From Tanypteryx hageni (lineage: Eukaryota; Arthropoda; Insecta; Odonata; Petaluridae): a DNA stretch of 64,000 bases. The notes beneath the pieces were generated by a model that was given only the letters and a program-made list of their open reading frames with translations, searched no databases and was not told the origin of the DNA. The position numbers and the translations under genes are program-made. Where the stretch lies: NCBI GenBank assembly GCA_028673005.1, contig CM054115.1:60638907-60702906 (forward strand). The letters run 5' to 3'. This document shows positions 36,475 through 47,716 of this stretch, piece by piece (position 1 is the first letter of the stretch; every line of letters begins with the position of its first letter).

Positions 36475-39104
36475 GAATTTTTTCCTGTTTCGAAATTATT
36501 CCCACGATGTTTACTGAAATAATCCATCACAACGCTTAGTACTGACCAAACGTGCGTATTATTAAAATAGATAGTTTTCAGTGACATAATGTACCGAGTT
36601 TCACCCTCTTCAGCTACCATACTGTCCATTCGAAACTGTAGCTAATGACCTTTCTGCATGCACTAGAAAGCGTACGGATATTAGAAAGATCATGCGACGT
36701 ACGTTTCGCCGTTTTTTTTTCAGGCGCCAAAAATTTCAATCGCCTTTATAGGCCTACATTTTCGCTATACCGCCATGCAGATATTTATAACGCTAAGACC
36801 GAACAAAAATGATGAGCGCCTAACCGAATTTTAAAAACTCGATTTAATTTCGAATTTTCATAAAAAAGGGAGAAATGAAATTATCTTGTTTAAAAAAAGA
36901 AGCTTAGGAAAGGAATTTTTTTCTAACCTTCTCAAAAGAGCTAACGCCCGCTCTAAAACTTGCTACACAAAAATTAAACGTTTCACTGAAGCGTAATTTT
37001 CCCTCTCTCCCGTAATCAATCGATTCCATTTCATCCCTCCTTCCTGAGCGTCCTAACAACCACTTCCCCCCCATGTGCTTCAAATTGGGTCAAAACTTTA
37101 GACCGATTGGGGACCGCTTCGCTTGGTCCCCTTTTCCTATATGCGTAAAGGATAGTATACGCGAAAATATAGAGATGATGATGATCGCTGGACACCATCC
37201 AAACGTGCGAGACGCGGGAGAGAGTTATCGCTCCCGCTCGTTTATTTCCCGCCATGCATCGCGAGGGGCATCCATCATACGCAATCGCCTTCAACGAACT
37301 TGCTTATGTTCTCAAACTAAGCTTCCCCCTTTTTTCCCCGCCCCTCGGAGTTTCCTCTTTCCCCCACCCTTTCCCCTTGTCGCTGCTGGCTATTAATTAC
37401 GCAGTTTTTTTTCCTCCACGTCCCTCGCTTCAGGGTTGCCGATGAGACGCTTTTTATAAGCATTTTTGAGAGGCCGCTGCGATGGAGGATGAGAGGAAGA
37501 GACGTAAGCGAGCGTGATAAAAGGAGTTTTGCGCAGGATAAAACAATAAAGCCGGATGAACATTATATCAAGAGGAGTACACAGGCCATTAAATATAAAA
37601 GGACGCGAAGATTTTTTTCAGAGGGATTTTACAAGTCGGTTTAATTAAGTTTTTTGAAAATTAAAAATAATAAGCCATGTTGACAAAGTTTCAATTACGT
37701 GTAGAAAAAAAATTTTTTTTAGGGCCTTCGTTTTATGTGGAGTTTTGGAGGTTTTTTTAATTTTGCTTTCGTTAGGGAAGAAATGCTTTGTCTCGTTTTC
37801 CCCCTTTATCCGAGTGGAAGGTCTTTTATGTAGGCAAACACTGTAAGGTAAAGGAGATACATCGAATTTTATGCTGATTTGTTGTTCATAATTACATTTA
37901 AACGCGCGATTTGTTGAGATTTTTGAATAAACATCGTTAAAAATACTTGAGATAATATATTAAAGGAAACTTGGTATTCAATTTCTATGTAGATATTCAA
38001 TATGCACGTTTGTGTGACTAATTTTCAATGAGCTCGTATTCAGTTATTAATAATCTAATTATTTTTTCAATATCATAAACTTGTGTGGCAATTTTAATAT
38101 ATGTTTCACACGAATCTTTTTCCGAGAGGTTTTTTCTATAGTTCATTATCTTCAGTATCAGTACTTCTTTCCCCCTCATTTATGTGAGTTCACGTGCATT
38201 GCACAACTTGCACATCTATAGATAAATACTCAAACATAATAACTGAGTTATTTTCATGCCAATCATATCAGCATTACCGATGTCTTAATGGATTAATCAT
38301 AGTAACTTCGATACATACGTCAACATAACTTATTCCTCTCTATCTCAAAACCATCACATCAATCGAATTATTATACGTTCCGTTGCATTATTTTGAGGCA
38401 ATAATCGTTTACCACTTTGCGCACGTGTAATACTAACTTCAAAGCGATGATTGTTAGTAACGATACGAGTAAAGGCTGATTCAATTATGTGAATTGTTTT
38501 AGAAAGGGAGTTCACGATGTTATATTTACAGTCAAGTTTCAACACTTTTAACTCGTTTTAGGCCAAATAATTATTTTTATTACTTTAAATATTTGCCGCG
38601 TATTTCCGTATTTGTGATGGACACCATAATAAAATCTTATTCTTCTGCGTCTAATATGGATGAGTTAATAATATTATTGCACACGTTTACCAATGTATGA
38701 ATACATTTTTATTATTAATTAAACCAAACTAATAAATCCACACTTTTCTAGTCAACTATTAGTCATAAAAACTCGCTGTGATAAAGACAACATTTAAAAA
38801 TTTTAATATATTATCAGTTTTATTTGAATCATGATTATTTTAAGTCTTCGAGTTCTTGTTGAACAGGGGCATTCCCTTATATGAGAATGCGACCCGAAGA
38901 CTTCTTTATGCGCATGCGCTAGCTTTTACGCTATATAGAAGTTCCAAAAATAAATGATCGAGCTCGGATTTCAATTAGTAGTCATGACAACTGTAGCCGT
39001 AACAGGATTATATAAAGCATATTCTGCTTCATGATCTTACCATTAGTATAAAAAACCCTAGATGAATTACCACGTTTAAAACGGGCTTTGTAATCAAACA
39101 AACG

Positions 39105-39200
39105 GCTGAGATATTGATTTTCTTATGGGAGATTGAAATTCCCCTCGGGAGTCGAAAAATTTTTGTCATTCGCTATTGGTACGTGGTCGTAGCAACCCTA
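39105..39200. repeat. Dispersed repeat with a partner at 39770-39950
   Basis: Both stretches share ttatg.gagattgaaat..., ccctcgggagtcgaa, gtcattcg...ggtacgtg and cctaccaaatt.ggttg. The word ggagtcgaa is a reversed B-box-like motif also seen at 34427, 47352, 51213 and 51375, so the family may be tRNA-related. Confidence 0.6.
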
Positions 39201-41985
39201 CCAAATTTAGTTGCGTGGATTAAGCATTAAATTTAAGGAACTTCCCATTCTTTCTCCTTTTCTCTCATTCTCTCTCCCATCCTCCCTCTCTCTTTTTCTC
39301 TGGAAAAATAGACTTCCTAGTCTCAATCTCACACTAATAAAGAACATTATCCATCTATCTCTTCCTCTACCTTTTTCTCTATCTCCCTCCTCTGTCTCCC
39401 ATCTCTCTCCCCTCTCTCACTCCCTCTCCCCGTCTCTCCTTTCTTCCTCTCTCTCTCCTTTACTCTCACCTATTAAAATATTCAAAGCACACTTTCCTTA
39501 CGCATATAGTATAAGGGTTGAGACGACAATACAATCTCGAGGTTTAACAATGACACGGTCGGCAAGGTAAGATATCGTTAAAACGTTTACATTTTTTCAG
39601 TAAATATGATTTAAACGTAGAAATTGAGCGATTTTGTATCGTAGGCAAAATATGACGATAAGAATAAGAAACTTCATTTATTTTTCTTTAAAACGGTCCA
39701 GGTTCAAAGATCGTAGGTCAATTATTTCTAATTTTAATTTGCAAAAGAGTAAATGCCTTTACGTCGAAAAATCGATTTTTACGTGTTATCTTATGTGAAA
39801 TTGAAATCACCCTCGGGAGTCGAATCGAGGATCTTTTTGGAAATTTTATGTCATTCGTGACTGGTACGTGATCAATCTAATCCTACCAAATTTGGTTGAA
39901 CTGGCTGAAGAAACAACTGAGATATTGAGCGTTATGGACATAATGACCAAGTGACCAAGAGAATTAGCATTTTATGGTTACTAGATTTCTGAAGCATTAA
40001 AAACTTTAAATTAAGGAGGGAAAATTAAAACTGAAACTAGAACTCGGCAAATCGTTAAAAAATTATTGCTCGTGAGACATAATGACTGATTATAATTTGT
40101 TAATTATCACTTAAAATAAACACTCATTTTCTTTGTTTTTTCGATATGATGAATTTTTGAACTTTCTCCTAGCCCTTAGAAAGGGATCCTTCTATCAATT
40201 TCTCGATCCGTTGTAAATAATTTTGTCACAGGTAATTTCACATTAAGATAAATTTATATTTATTGAAAATCTATGTCATCTTGACTCGCAAAAAATCGGA
40301 TAATTAAAATTATTCTTAAGTCACATTTTACTATATTTATCTTTAAAAATAGCTTTAATTCTCAGAAAGATTCCGGAATTTCTCTCTGTGGGCAAATAAA
40401 ATTACTCCCGCTATAATTCCACTCATTAATATTGTGATTTTTTCACTTTTTGTAGTTTTCGATTTTTTCCTCAAGCTTTTTTTCTTGAGATTCCTCTCTC
40501 GCATCTCCTAACTGGTCGTAAATTTGCGAAATATATTTCAAGGTTTTTCCGAAATGCACTTTATTCCCACAAAATTTTTCCACCCTTCCCTTTCTCCAGT
40601 TTCATCTTCCCTTCGAATAATACGGGAATATAAGGAAGCTCCGAGGCGAAACGTGAGAGAAAACAGAAAAGGATCCGATCTTTTGACCTGTGCTGCCCTC
40701 TAGGACTTATACTCATCCTGATCCTTTATTGCCCTCGAAATAACGAGTTCCTGCGCGAGGAAGCAATTTAGTGGCGACAAGATGAGAGCAAGCTCTTTCG
40801 GAAATAAGGTCCTAAAGAAAAAGGATAATCCTTCAAAACGAGAAAGCTTCGAGAAACCGCCGCTTGATGGAGCTCTCCGCGGTAGTTCATAATAAGATAT
40901 ACATAAACCTTTCGACGACAAGTTCTCCGAAATAAGAGGTTTATACGTGATGTCTAGAGAGGGAAAGAGAGAGGAAGAGAAAGGTGTTCCTCCTCCCTCT
41001 CCACTCGAAATTGGATTCGAAATGTTCGAATTAATATGGGCGTCGTCTCGACCTTGGAGATTCTTATAATAATCTGATGAATAAGAGGTCCGACTCTCAT
41101 TTTGTAAAAATATTTTTTGTTCTGGAGTCAGGTATCAGAGTTTGAATTTTCCAATGACGTAGTCTCTAAATACCTTGAAGTGGGATTAATAAATTATTCC
41201 TTCTAATATTAGATTGGATTTGAAGATTTCCTGGAAGAGAAGGTCGGAAAGATAGTCGGCAATTTAAAAAGTGTTTTGATACACAATAATTCGTATTAGA
41301 TCCAAATCTTGCAGTCGTCGGTCTTTTATATAAATTACGTATTTGATTTCTAAAGCTGTAATTCATTTGAGTATATCAGATTAAACTATAACAGCTCGAT
41401 ATTTTACGTTTTTGAATTGCTAAGTCGTGTTCTAAATGATATGGAAATTAACTTCTACGCCTGCGTTTAATAGAAATCTTTATCTCTAGTTCATTACGTG
41501 CATCTTCAAGAAACTATTAAACGTGGACGTGAAAAACATTTATACGTTACATTATATGTTTTTATTGAATATTTCAAAATCTTGGATCCTTGATCGGAAA
41601 GGCAACTTGAAGAAATTCATTATTATTGGTTTATTATCGCTTACGCATAAATTCAAGACTAAGCATTCGTCAGATAATCACATGTTTACTTCTTCAAAAT
41701 TAAAGAGGACATATTTTAAGTATTTAAAACAAATTCTTTCCTCTTTATTAAGTATAATTTTGCATGCATGTTCATTCGCCGCAGTTTCATCCTCGCAATA
41801 CCATAATTAACATCCGGACTAAAAAAAACACCATTTGCGCAAGCTCGAATCCTTCATTTCGCTCTTGATCACTCCGGACTATGAAACGCTAGCCGACAAA
41901 AATAAATGCAAGAAAAAGATCCGACCACGCAGACCGAATTCGGGAACATCCCGTATAATCCGTCTCTTCATTTTTTTTCCTCCAG

Positions 41986-42216
41986 GGGGCATTGGTCCTT
42001 GCAGCCGCCGCGGTAGGGAGCCATGCGGTTGGGGAGCCGAATGCGTGGAGAAGGGAGGCGAGGCGGTTTGCGAGTGCCCTCCCCCAGCCTCCTGCCCCTC
42101 CGACTTCGCCCCCGTCTGCGGTTCCGACGGAGTCTCCTATCCGAACGAATGTCGGCTTCGTTTAGCCGCTTGCCAGAGGCGGAAGGACCTCAAGGTCCTA
42201 TACGGAGGACAGTGCG
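41986..42216 (+). CDS. AGRN: Agrin exon: follistatin/Kazal module 3 (internal exon)
   Basis: Acceptor ttttttttcctccag at 41985, donor gtgagt at 42217; 231 nt (77 codons), phase 1-1. It is the most compact module of the set. The follistatin hairpin is GPCSRRGREPCGWGAEC ... CECPPPASC; the Kazal domain is PVCGSDGVSYPNEC, LRLAAC and closing YGGQC. All six Kazal cysteines are present, and the spacing between the fifth and sixth is normal, unlike modules 2 and 5. It is strongly GC-rich against AT-rich intron on both sides. The open frame extends upstream past the acceptor by chance, but the tract and phase support starting at 41986. Confidence 0.92.
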
Positions 42217-42504
42217 GTGAGTTCTACCTCACGTTTTTTTCCCGTCTTCGAAAAGTCCGTGTCCTGAAACCTTTCCTCCAAAACCGACATGCCCTACGTG
42301 TAGCTTTGATGCTCTATTTCCTTCGCTTCCTGTAGGGCTCTGAGGGTTATGGATGGCATTATATTTAGAACCGGCAGAAAGACTGCGAGTTGCCTCGAAA
42401 TAACGTTTTGATCCGAGCAAGCGTCAGATGCGCGCGCCTAACCTAATACTCTTGGTTACATTGCATGCAAAATTGTAATTACCGTTATTTTTACTTTCTC
42501 CATA

Positions 42505-42792
42505 TATGAAGTATATAGAGAGTATTGTTCTCATGAAAAAAATCTAATTGCATATTTTAACGGAAATACACGTTTTATGGTCCCCTGAATACGTTTTGAC
42601 TCTTTTCTCGATGATTTCTGTGTGTGTGTGTCTGTGACCGGAATTTTGTGGGTGGTCTAACAAAAATTATTAATCAGATCAACGTGAAGTTTCATATTTG
42701 ATATTTTTGTTATAGGAAAAATACTTGATTAGTTTTTGGTAAAAATCGGCCAACCGGAAGTGGGTGTTTACTGTTGTCATTTTTCAGTTTTT
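42505..42792 (+). repeat. Family X copy, 5' piece
   Basis: The head agagagtattgttctcatga and the 'gtgtgtgtgtctgtgaccgg' block match 13035-13330 closely. The match stops at 42792 and resumes at about 44122, the point where the copy at 13030 runs on without a break. Confidence 0.75.
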
Positions 42793-44121
42793 AGGCGTTC
42801 TTTACCAGCGAAGCGGTAATAGCGGAACGCCTTATGGGCACATCTGGTCCGTCCGTCCGTCCGTCGTAACTTTCATCTCCCTAAACCGCTGGACGGATTT
42901 TAATTTAGTTACGTATGGGTGATCTTTATTAAAAATTATCGCCCAATTGTGATTTTCGACTAAATCTGTCAATTAGAACTTCCACTTTACATAATTACTT
43001 CAATAAACTTATGCTCATATCTCGTTAAATGGCATCCATCAAGCAACAATGAAATATCAAACTTATATCTCCCTGGCTCATATACGATCTGTAAGGTATA
43101 GATTAAAAAAATTATTCGGATAGAGAACAACATTTACTACAAGAAAGTTCGCGAGGCCACATAATTACGAATTATAGTTTCGGAGATAAAAATTCGAGGA
43201 AATCCCGAGTAAAACATCACATATTTTGTTTACATCGATCGCTAAGACGGTTCTCTCAGCAAACAACAATTACAAATCTATCTCTCCCGTTCTCTTATAT
43301 GATCTGTGAGATATAGATTTAAAAATGTATTCGGATAGAAAACAATATTTACTCCAAGATGGTCAGAGACCACATAATTACGACTTATAGTTTTTGAGAT
43401 AAGAATTCGAGAACATCCCGAGAAAAACATCGCATATTTTGTTTACATCGATCGCGAAGATGGTTCTCTCAGCAAACACAATTAAAAATCCATATATTTC
43501 TCTCCCATTCATTTATATGACCTGCGAGGTATAGATTAAAACATTTATTCGGATAGAGAACAGCATTTATCACAAGATGGCCTAGAGACCACATATTTAT
43601 GACATAGTTTTGGAGATAAAAATTCGAGAAAATCCCAAGGAAAACATCGAATATTTTGTTACATCGATCGCTAAGACGGTTCTCTCAGCAAACAATAATT
43701 AAAAATCTGATGTGGCCACCACATGAATTTCTCCATATCGGTAATATTTCTAAAAATTCTGATATTGGATATAGCCACAAAGCTACAACAATTAAGAAAA
43801 GAAAAAGGGGCGTTACTAAGACGTAACTAAGCGTCAATTGTTAACAATAGTCGTCGGTAGGTGGCGTGGTGGTAGCAGCTAAAAATATAAGATATTGACG
43901 CTTAATTACATCTCAGTAACGCTCCTTTTTCTTTTCTTAATTGTTGGAGCTTTGTGGCTATATCCAATATCAGAAGGCTATGGTTTGAGTTAATTTCTGT
44001 TCTATGTAGTCTTTAAATTTTTCTCGTAGTTCCTTCAAATATTTATTATCGTTTAACTTATTTGGAATTTTTAGAAGTATTACAGGTATGGAGAAAGTCA
44101 TGTGGTGGCCATATCAGATTT
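42793..44121. mobile_element. Inserted composite block interrupting a family X copy (1.33 kb)
   Basis: This block is absent from the otherwise collinear copy at 13030-13722. It begins with an imperfect hairpin (ggcgttc at 42794 with ggaacgcc ending 42831) and a 'gtccgtccgtccgtcc' run. It carries a three-unit tandem array of about 215 bp (43050-43705) and ends in a foldback of family X-related sequence (43701-44124). It has no coding capacity. A Helitron-like or other non-autonomous origin is possible, but no terminus proves it. Confidence 0.6.
43050..43705. repeat. Tandem array, three units of about 215 bp
   Basis: The word ttctctcagcaaac recurs at 43251, 43464 and 43680, giving periods of 213 and 216 bp. 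Each unit has 'gatctgtaaggtatagatt', 'attcggatag', 'ccacataattac' and 'tttgtttacatcgatcg' in the same order. More diverged relatives occur at about 46930-47220 and 51000-51040. Confidence 0.85.
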
Positions 44122-44124
44122 TTT
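43701..44124. repeat. Foldback of two inverted family X-type 3' ends
   Basis: 43701-43890 is an inverted copy of 43895-44124. The outer arms include ctgatgtggccaccacatga; the inner arms include ggatatagccacaaagct and aattaagaaaagaaaaaggg. The left arm lacks about 100 bp present in the right arm. The same 3' end occurs in direct orientation at 13480-13722 and 44265-44505. Confidence 0.8.
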
Positions 44125-44505
44125 AAATATTTGCTTCAATATTTCATAAATGTAAAAGCGTACTGGAATAAAATTGGAGGAAATTACATTTTTTATAACC
44201 TTTGTACGAGAAATTTCCCCATATAATGCATTCTTGAAGAGATATTTTTAATCTAAATTTTTTAGCTGCCACCTACAGCCGACTATTGTAAACACTTTAC
44301 GCTCCTTTTTATTTTCTTAATTGTTAGAGTTTTGGGGCTATATCCAATATCAGAAAGCTACGGTTTGAGTTTGTTTCTTTGTAAAGTCTAAATTTTTCTC
44401 ACAGTTCCTTAAAATATTTATTATCATTTAACCTATTTGGAATTTTTAGAAATATTACAGTTATGGAGATAGTCATGTGGTGGTCACATCAGATTTTTTA
44501 ATCTA
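44122..44505 (+). repeat. Family X copy, 3' piece
   Basis: Continues the copy begun at 42505. It matches 13340-13722, including 'gccgactattgtaaacact', 'gctatatccaatatcag' and the end 'tcatgtggtgg.cacatcag'. Confidence 0.75.
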
Positions 44506-44613
44506 ACGTATGCAAGCAGATTAAAGGGAAATTTTTCGTAGCTTAAGGAAAATAACTGAGTGAGACAAAGAATAGAGTATAATGCGAGCATTGACGAATT
44601 AAATTACTATTTT

Positions 44614-44667
44614 GGTGAATTTTTCTCGGGTTTCCAACCCGGTTGGAAACCCGAGAAAAAATTCACC
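44614..44667. repeat. Near-perfect hairpin (about 26-bp arms, no loop)
   Basis: ggtgaatttttctcgggttt... is followed immediately by its reverse complement, ending attcacc; one extra A is the only irregularity. The text tttttctcgggtttccaacc and its mirror abut at the centre. Confidence 0.9.
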
Positions 44668-45497
44668 ATGATGATTCGCCGGGAAAGCTTCAAATCTTTC
44701 AAATTACTATTTCTTTCTACAGGCGAATAAAATCAACTATAAATTGATATAAATATGATTAAATTGTAATTGTCTATTTTTGCCATAGGTTTCATTACGT
44801 GCCGTCACATGAAAGTATTATTATACATCCATGCCTTCATTTCTTATCTGAAGCTATTTTGGTATATTTTTGTCACGCGCATAATTTTGTCACGTGCATA
44901 ATTTTGTCACGTGCATAATTTTGACATCCAGCTAGAGTCATTAAAAATATTCTGTTTAAGTTTTAAATTGGACAAATTAGGAAGTTGCAGCAATTTGCAC
45001 CTTATTTCCCACCCACTCTCGACTATAATTTCCCTACGGTCCTCGTCTTGACTCTTAAGTCTCAAAATTCCTGTTTGCTTGTCCTCGTCTTTAATTTTTA
45101 AGGAAATGGTTTCTCTAGAACTTTGCACTCCAGCCTTAATATGCTTTTGAAATATTCAGCTTGTGTGAAACAAATATGTAGCAGTTGGATTTGACGTTGA
45201 ATGAAAACGACTCAAAAGTCGCTGCTTTTCGAGGATGTGGCACGTTTTCGCAATTGTAACTTTAAATCCCAAATAACATCTCGTAAAATTCGTAACCCCC
45301 AAAAAAATGAAGCCATTAAATCATTTATTCATCTTTACCGCTTAAGCTTTGTAAATGTAAACTGTCGCAATTACATAACAATGCAAATCAGGAAGTAATC
45401 ATGTCTCCCACTTGACTGAAGATGCAACTTTCCTTTGAATCTTCTGTATATTTTTAAGATATTCACTCAGATTGTCATGGTTTTTTTATTTTTCCAG

Positions 45498-45601
45498 ATG
45501 GCTGCGAAAGGAAACGTTGCGAACACTACTCAAGATGTGAAGCAGGTACCGGAATAGGAGGAGAAGCTCGCTGCGTGTGTCCAGGACCTTGCCCTGACAC
45601 G
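45498..45601 (+). CDS. AGRN: Agrin exon: first half of follistatin/Kazal module 4 (internal exon)
   Basis: Acceptor tttttccag at 45497, donor gtaagc at 45602; 104 nt, entering in phase 1 and leaving in phase 0. It encodes the follistatin hairpin (DGCERKRCEHYSRC ... RCVCPGPC, then PDT). The Kazal part is on the next exon, 6.1 kb downstream. This is the only module split by an intron and the only non-phase-1 junction in the visible gene. The preceding exon's last base completes an Asp codon. Confidence 0.88.
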
Positions 45602-45782
45602 GTAAGCTCGACAAACCTTCACTCCTTTAATCTCTTTAATCACCGCGCCAAAATTTAAAGTCGGGAAGTCTAGGCAAGTGTGTCGCATTGTTGAATGTAA
45701 AGTGATTTTATTTGCAAAGCCGTAACTATAGTGTGGCGAAGGTTGCATTCTCCATAGGCGCCGCTCGAAAAAGGCACGCCAC

Positions 45783-45924
<142 letters not shown>

Positions 45925-46185
45925 TTTACGTCCAAAACATATTACCTGATGCTCAAATATTACAATCTTTTTAATTGGAATGAAATATTTGTTAATTACA
46001 TCGTAATAATATGATATTTCACGCAATTATCTATCTATGCGCCGATTATTTCGGATATGATAAAAATATTCTTTTAAAAGTTTTCAAAATACATTTTCTT
46101 TTAACAGTGCTCTGTCGTAATAGTAATTATCTACCAAAAACAGTTTCCCCTGTTGCATGTGATTTGATTCTTAGTGACAAGCCCA

Positions 46186-46275
46186 TAAGATCACGCGGGC
46201 GGCAGTATTCGAACCAGCGACCATAAAATTAGTAGCTAGACACGCTAACCGCTCCTCTACCAAGGCGGAATTCTA
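46186..46275 (-). repeat. tRNA-derived SINE-like sequence
   Basis: On the minus strand a tRNA-like order is visible: 'cttggtagaggagcggttag' (A-box region), an anticodon-like arm 'ctagctactaatttt' and the B box ggttcgaatac, followed by gccgcccgcgtgatc. The anticodon stem is weak and the acceptor ends do not pair well, so it is read as a SINE head or tRNA pseudogene. Confidence 0.55.
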
Positions 46276-47644
46276 TTACATTAAGAAACACTTTTGAGCA
46301 CTGCGCATAAAAATGAATTTGTTCGTTTTTTTAGGTTGATGAAGAGCGGCATCCAACAGGAAACCGTTGCGATCCTGTTCTATAACATAGATTTTCAATT
46401 TTATTTCTCAGCGTTCCAATAAAAATACAAATAATACGACGCGGGTGCCACAATTTAACCTTGTAAATCGTCAAGCGTGTAAACGCAAGTTCTGATTTTC
46501 GTAGATACTATTTAACAAGTTTAAATCGAATAAATTACAAGTAGTTGGCGTTTGCATTCTGCGGGCATTTCATCTCACCTCGAAAACATGAATTTTTCAG
46601 ACAGATTTTTCATTATTAGATATATATTTTATATACAAAAGTTTCCACCTCTGAACCAAGAAGACCTAATAACACAACAACAAATACAACGCAATGACAA
46701 ATAAGACACTTTTCATAATCGCCTTTATAATACAGTTATAGAATAACGGAAGCACTCTCAAATTTCGCGCCGAAAAATGCAATGCAAAAAATCCGTCGTG
46801 GAGACGTGGTGGAAGAACTGGTGATGGACGAAGGGGAGGGAAGATGGGGAGAGGAGCGTGCAATTACGATTGGTCGACCCTCCCCACCACCTCATTTAGC
46901 AACCTTGGCGTGATTAAACTGCCTAAATCACCCTTATATGTTCTTTAAGTTATACATTAAAAATTATATTCGCGTAGAGGCTTACATTTGCTAAATTAGT
47001 CCCAAATCTCACGGACCTACGATTAATAGTTTTCTAGATAAAAATTGCTAATACGTAATAATCGTTAAAAATACGTATAGCGATCGGAAATTCTATTCCT
47101 TATATGATCTGTAAGGTATAGATTAAAAACTCTATCCATTGGAGGATAGATATTGCTAGAAAATGATTTCAAAAGCTTGTAACTACGACTAATAGTCTCC
47201 TAGATAAAAATTATTAAGCCTAAAAATTAACAATTTCGAAATTTTCAGTTTTTCTGGTTGGTTTTGACCAAATACTATAATCATGCAAAGTTTCAGCTCC
47301 ATATTCTTATTAGATTGGTCTACACACTGGAATAACTCTCTTCCATGCTACCTTAAGGGCCTGGAGGCGAATCCAGGACACTGTATGCAAAAATGATACT
47401 AATTCCTAATAGATATTACGGCCATCTAGCAATGCTCAAAGTTTCATTTTTTTAGCATATGGGCAAGTGCCCGAAATTAATTTACAAATATGACGCAACG
47501 CTTTCAATATGGGAAAATACGAAATTATCGGAATTTCTGGAGTCAAAGCCATGTCACTTAGGTAAGAGGTCATATTCATTATGGAAATTTCTTCCCGGTC
47601 TCTACAGACGCTGAAACTTTCAGCTCTCTATCTCTTGTAGCCTC

Positions 47645-47647
<3 letters not shown>

Positions 47648-47716
<69 letters not shown>

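Larger units (their letters stand above)
27310..41985. other. Intron 2 of the visible agrin segment (14.7 kb)
   Basis: Donor gtgagt, acceptor tttttttcctccag at 41985. It holds a large foldback element (27356-27896), a 27-bp direct duplication (28117-28170) and a purine microsatellite (31919-32083). It also holds hAT-like miniature elements (32494-32756, 34875-35144), a Tigger-like miniature element (32954-33399), a tRNA-like sequence (36404-36474), and diverged repeat pairs (33698-33750 with 34770-34815; 39105-39200 with 39770-39950). The stretches 28200-31900, 35160-36400, 36480-39100 and 39960-41980 show no exon and no repeat I can define. Confidence 0.75.
42217..45497. other. Intron 3 of the visible agrin segment (3.3 kb)
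   Basis: Donor gtgagt, acceptor tttttccag at 45497. Most of it is a split copy of family X (42505-42792 and 44122-44505) with an inserted block 42793-44121, followed by a perfect hairpin at 44614-44667. The remainder (44670-45490) is AT-rich, with a three-fold repeat of a 'tttgtcacgtgcataat' word at 44870-44922 and no exon. Confidence 0.75.

Noticed and set aside
41835..41985. Upstream extension of the Kazal module 3 frame starting at a Met
   Set aside because: The stretch includes a polypyrimidine tract and AG acceptor, and the phase agrees with starting at 41986. The upstream residues are intron.
43050..43705. CRISPR-like array
   Set aside because: The three units are about 215 bp with no short repeat and unique spacer structure; it is an ordinary tandem repeat in a eukaryotic intron.
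46186..46275. Functional tRNA gene on the minus strand
   Set aside because: The promoter boxes are present but the stems pair poorly and the predicted anticodon (ACT) is not a normal one. Kept as a SINE-like repeat.
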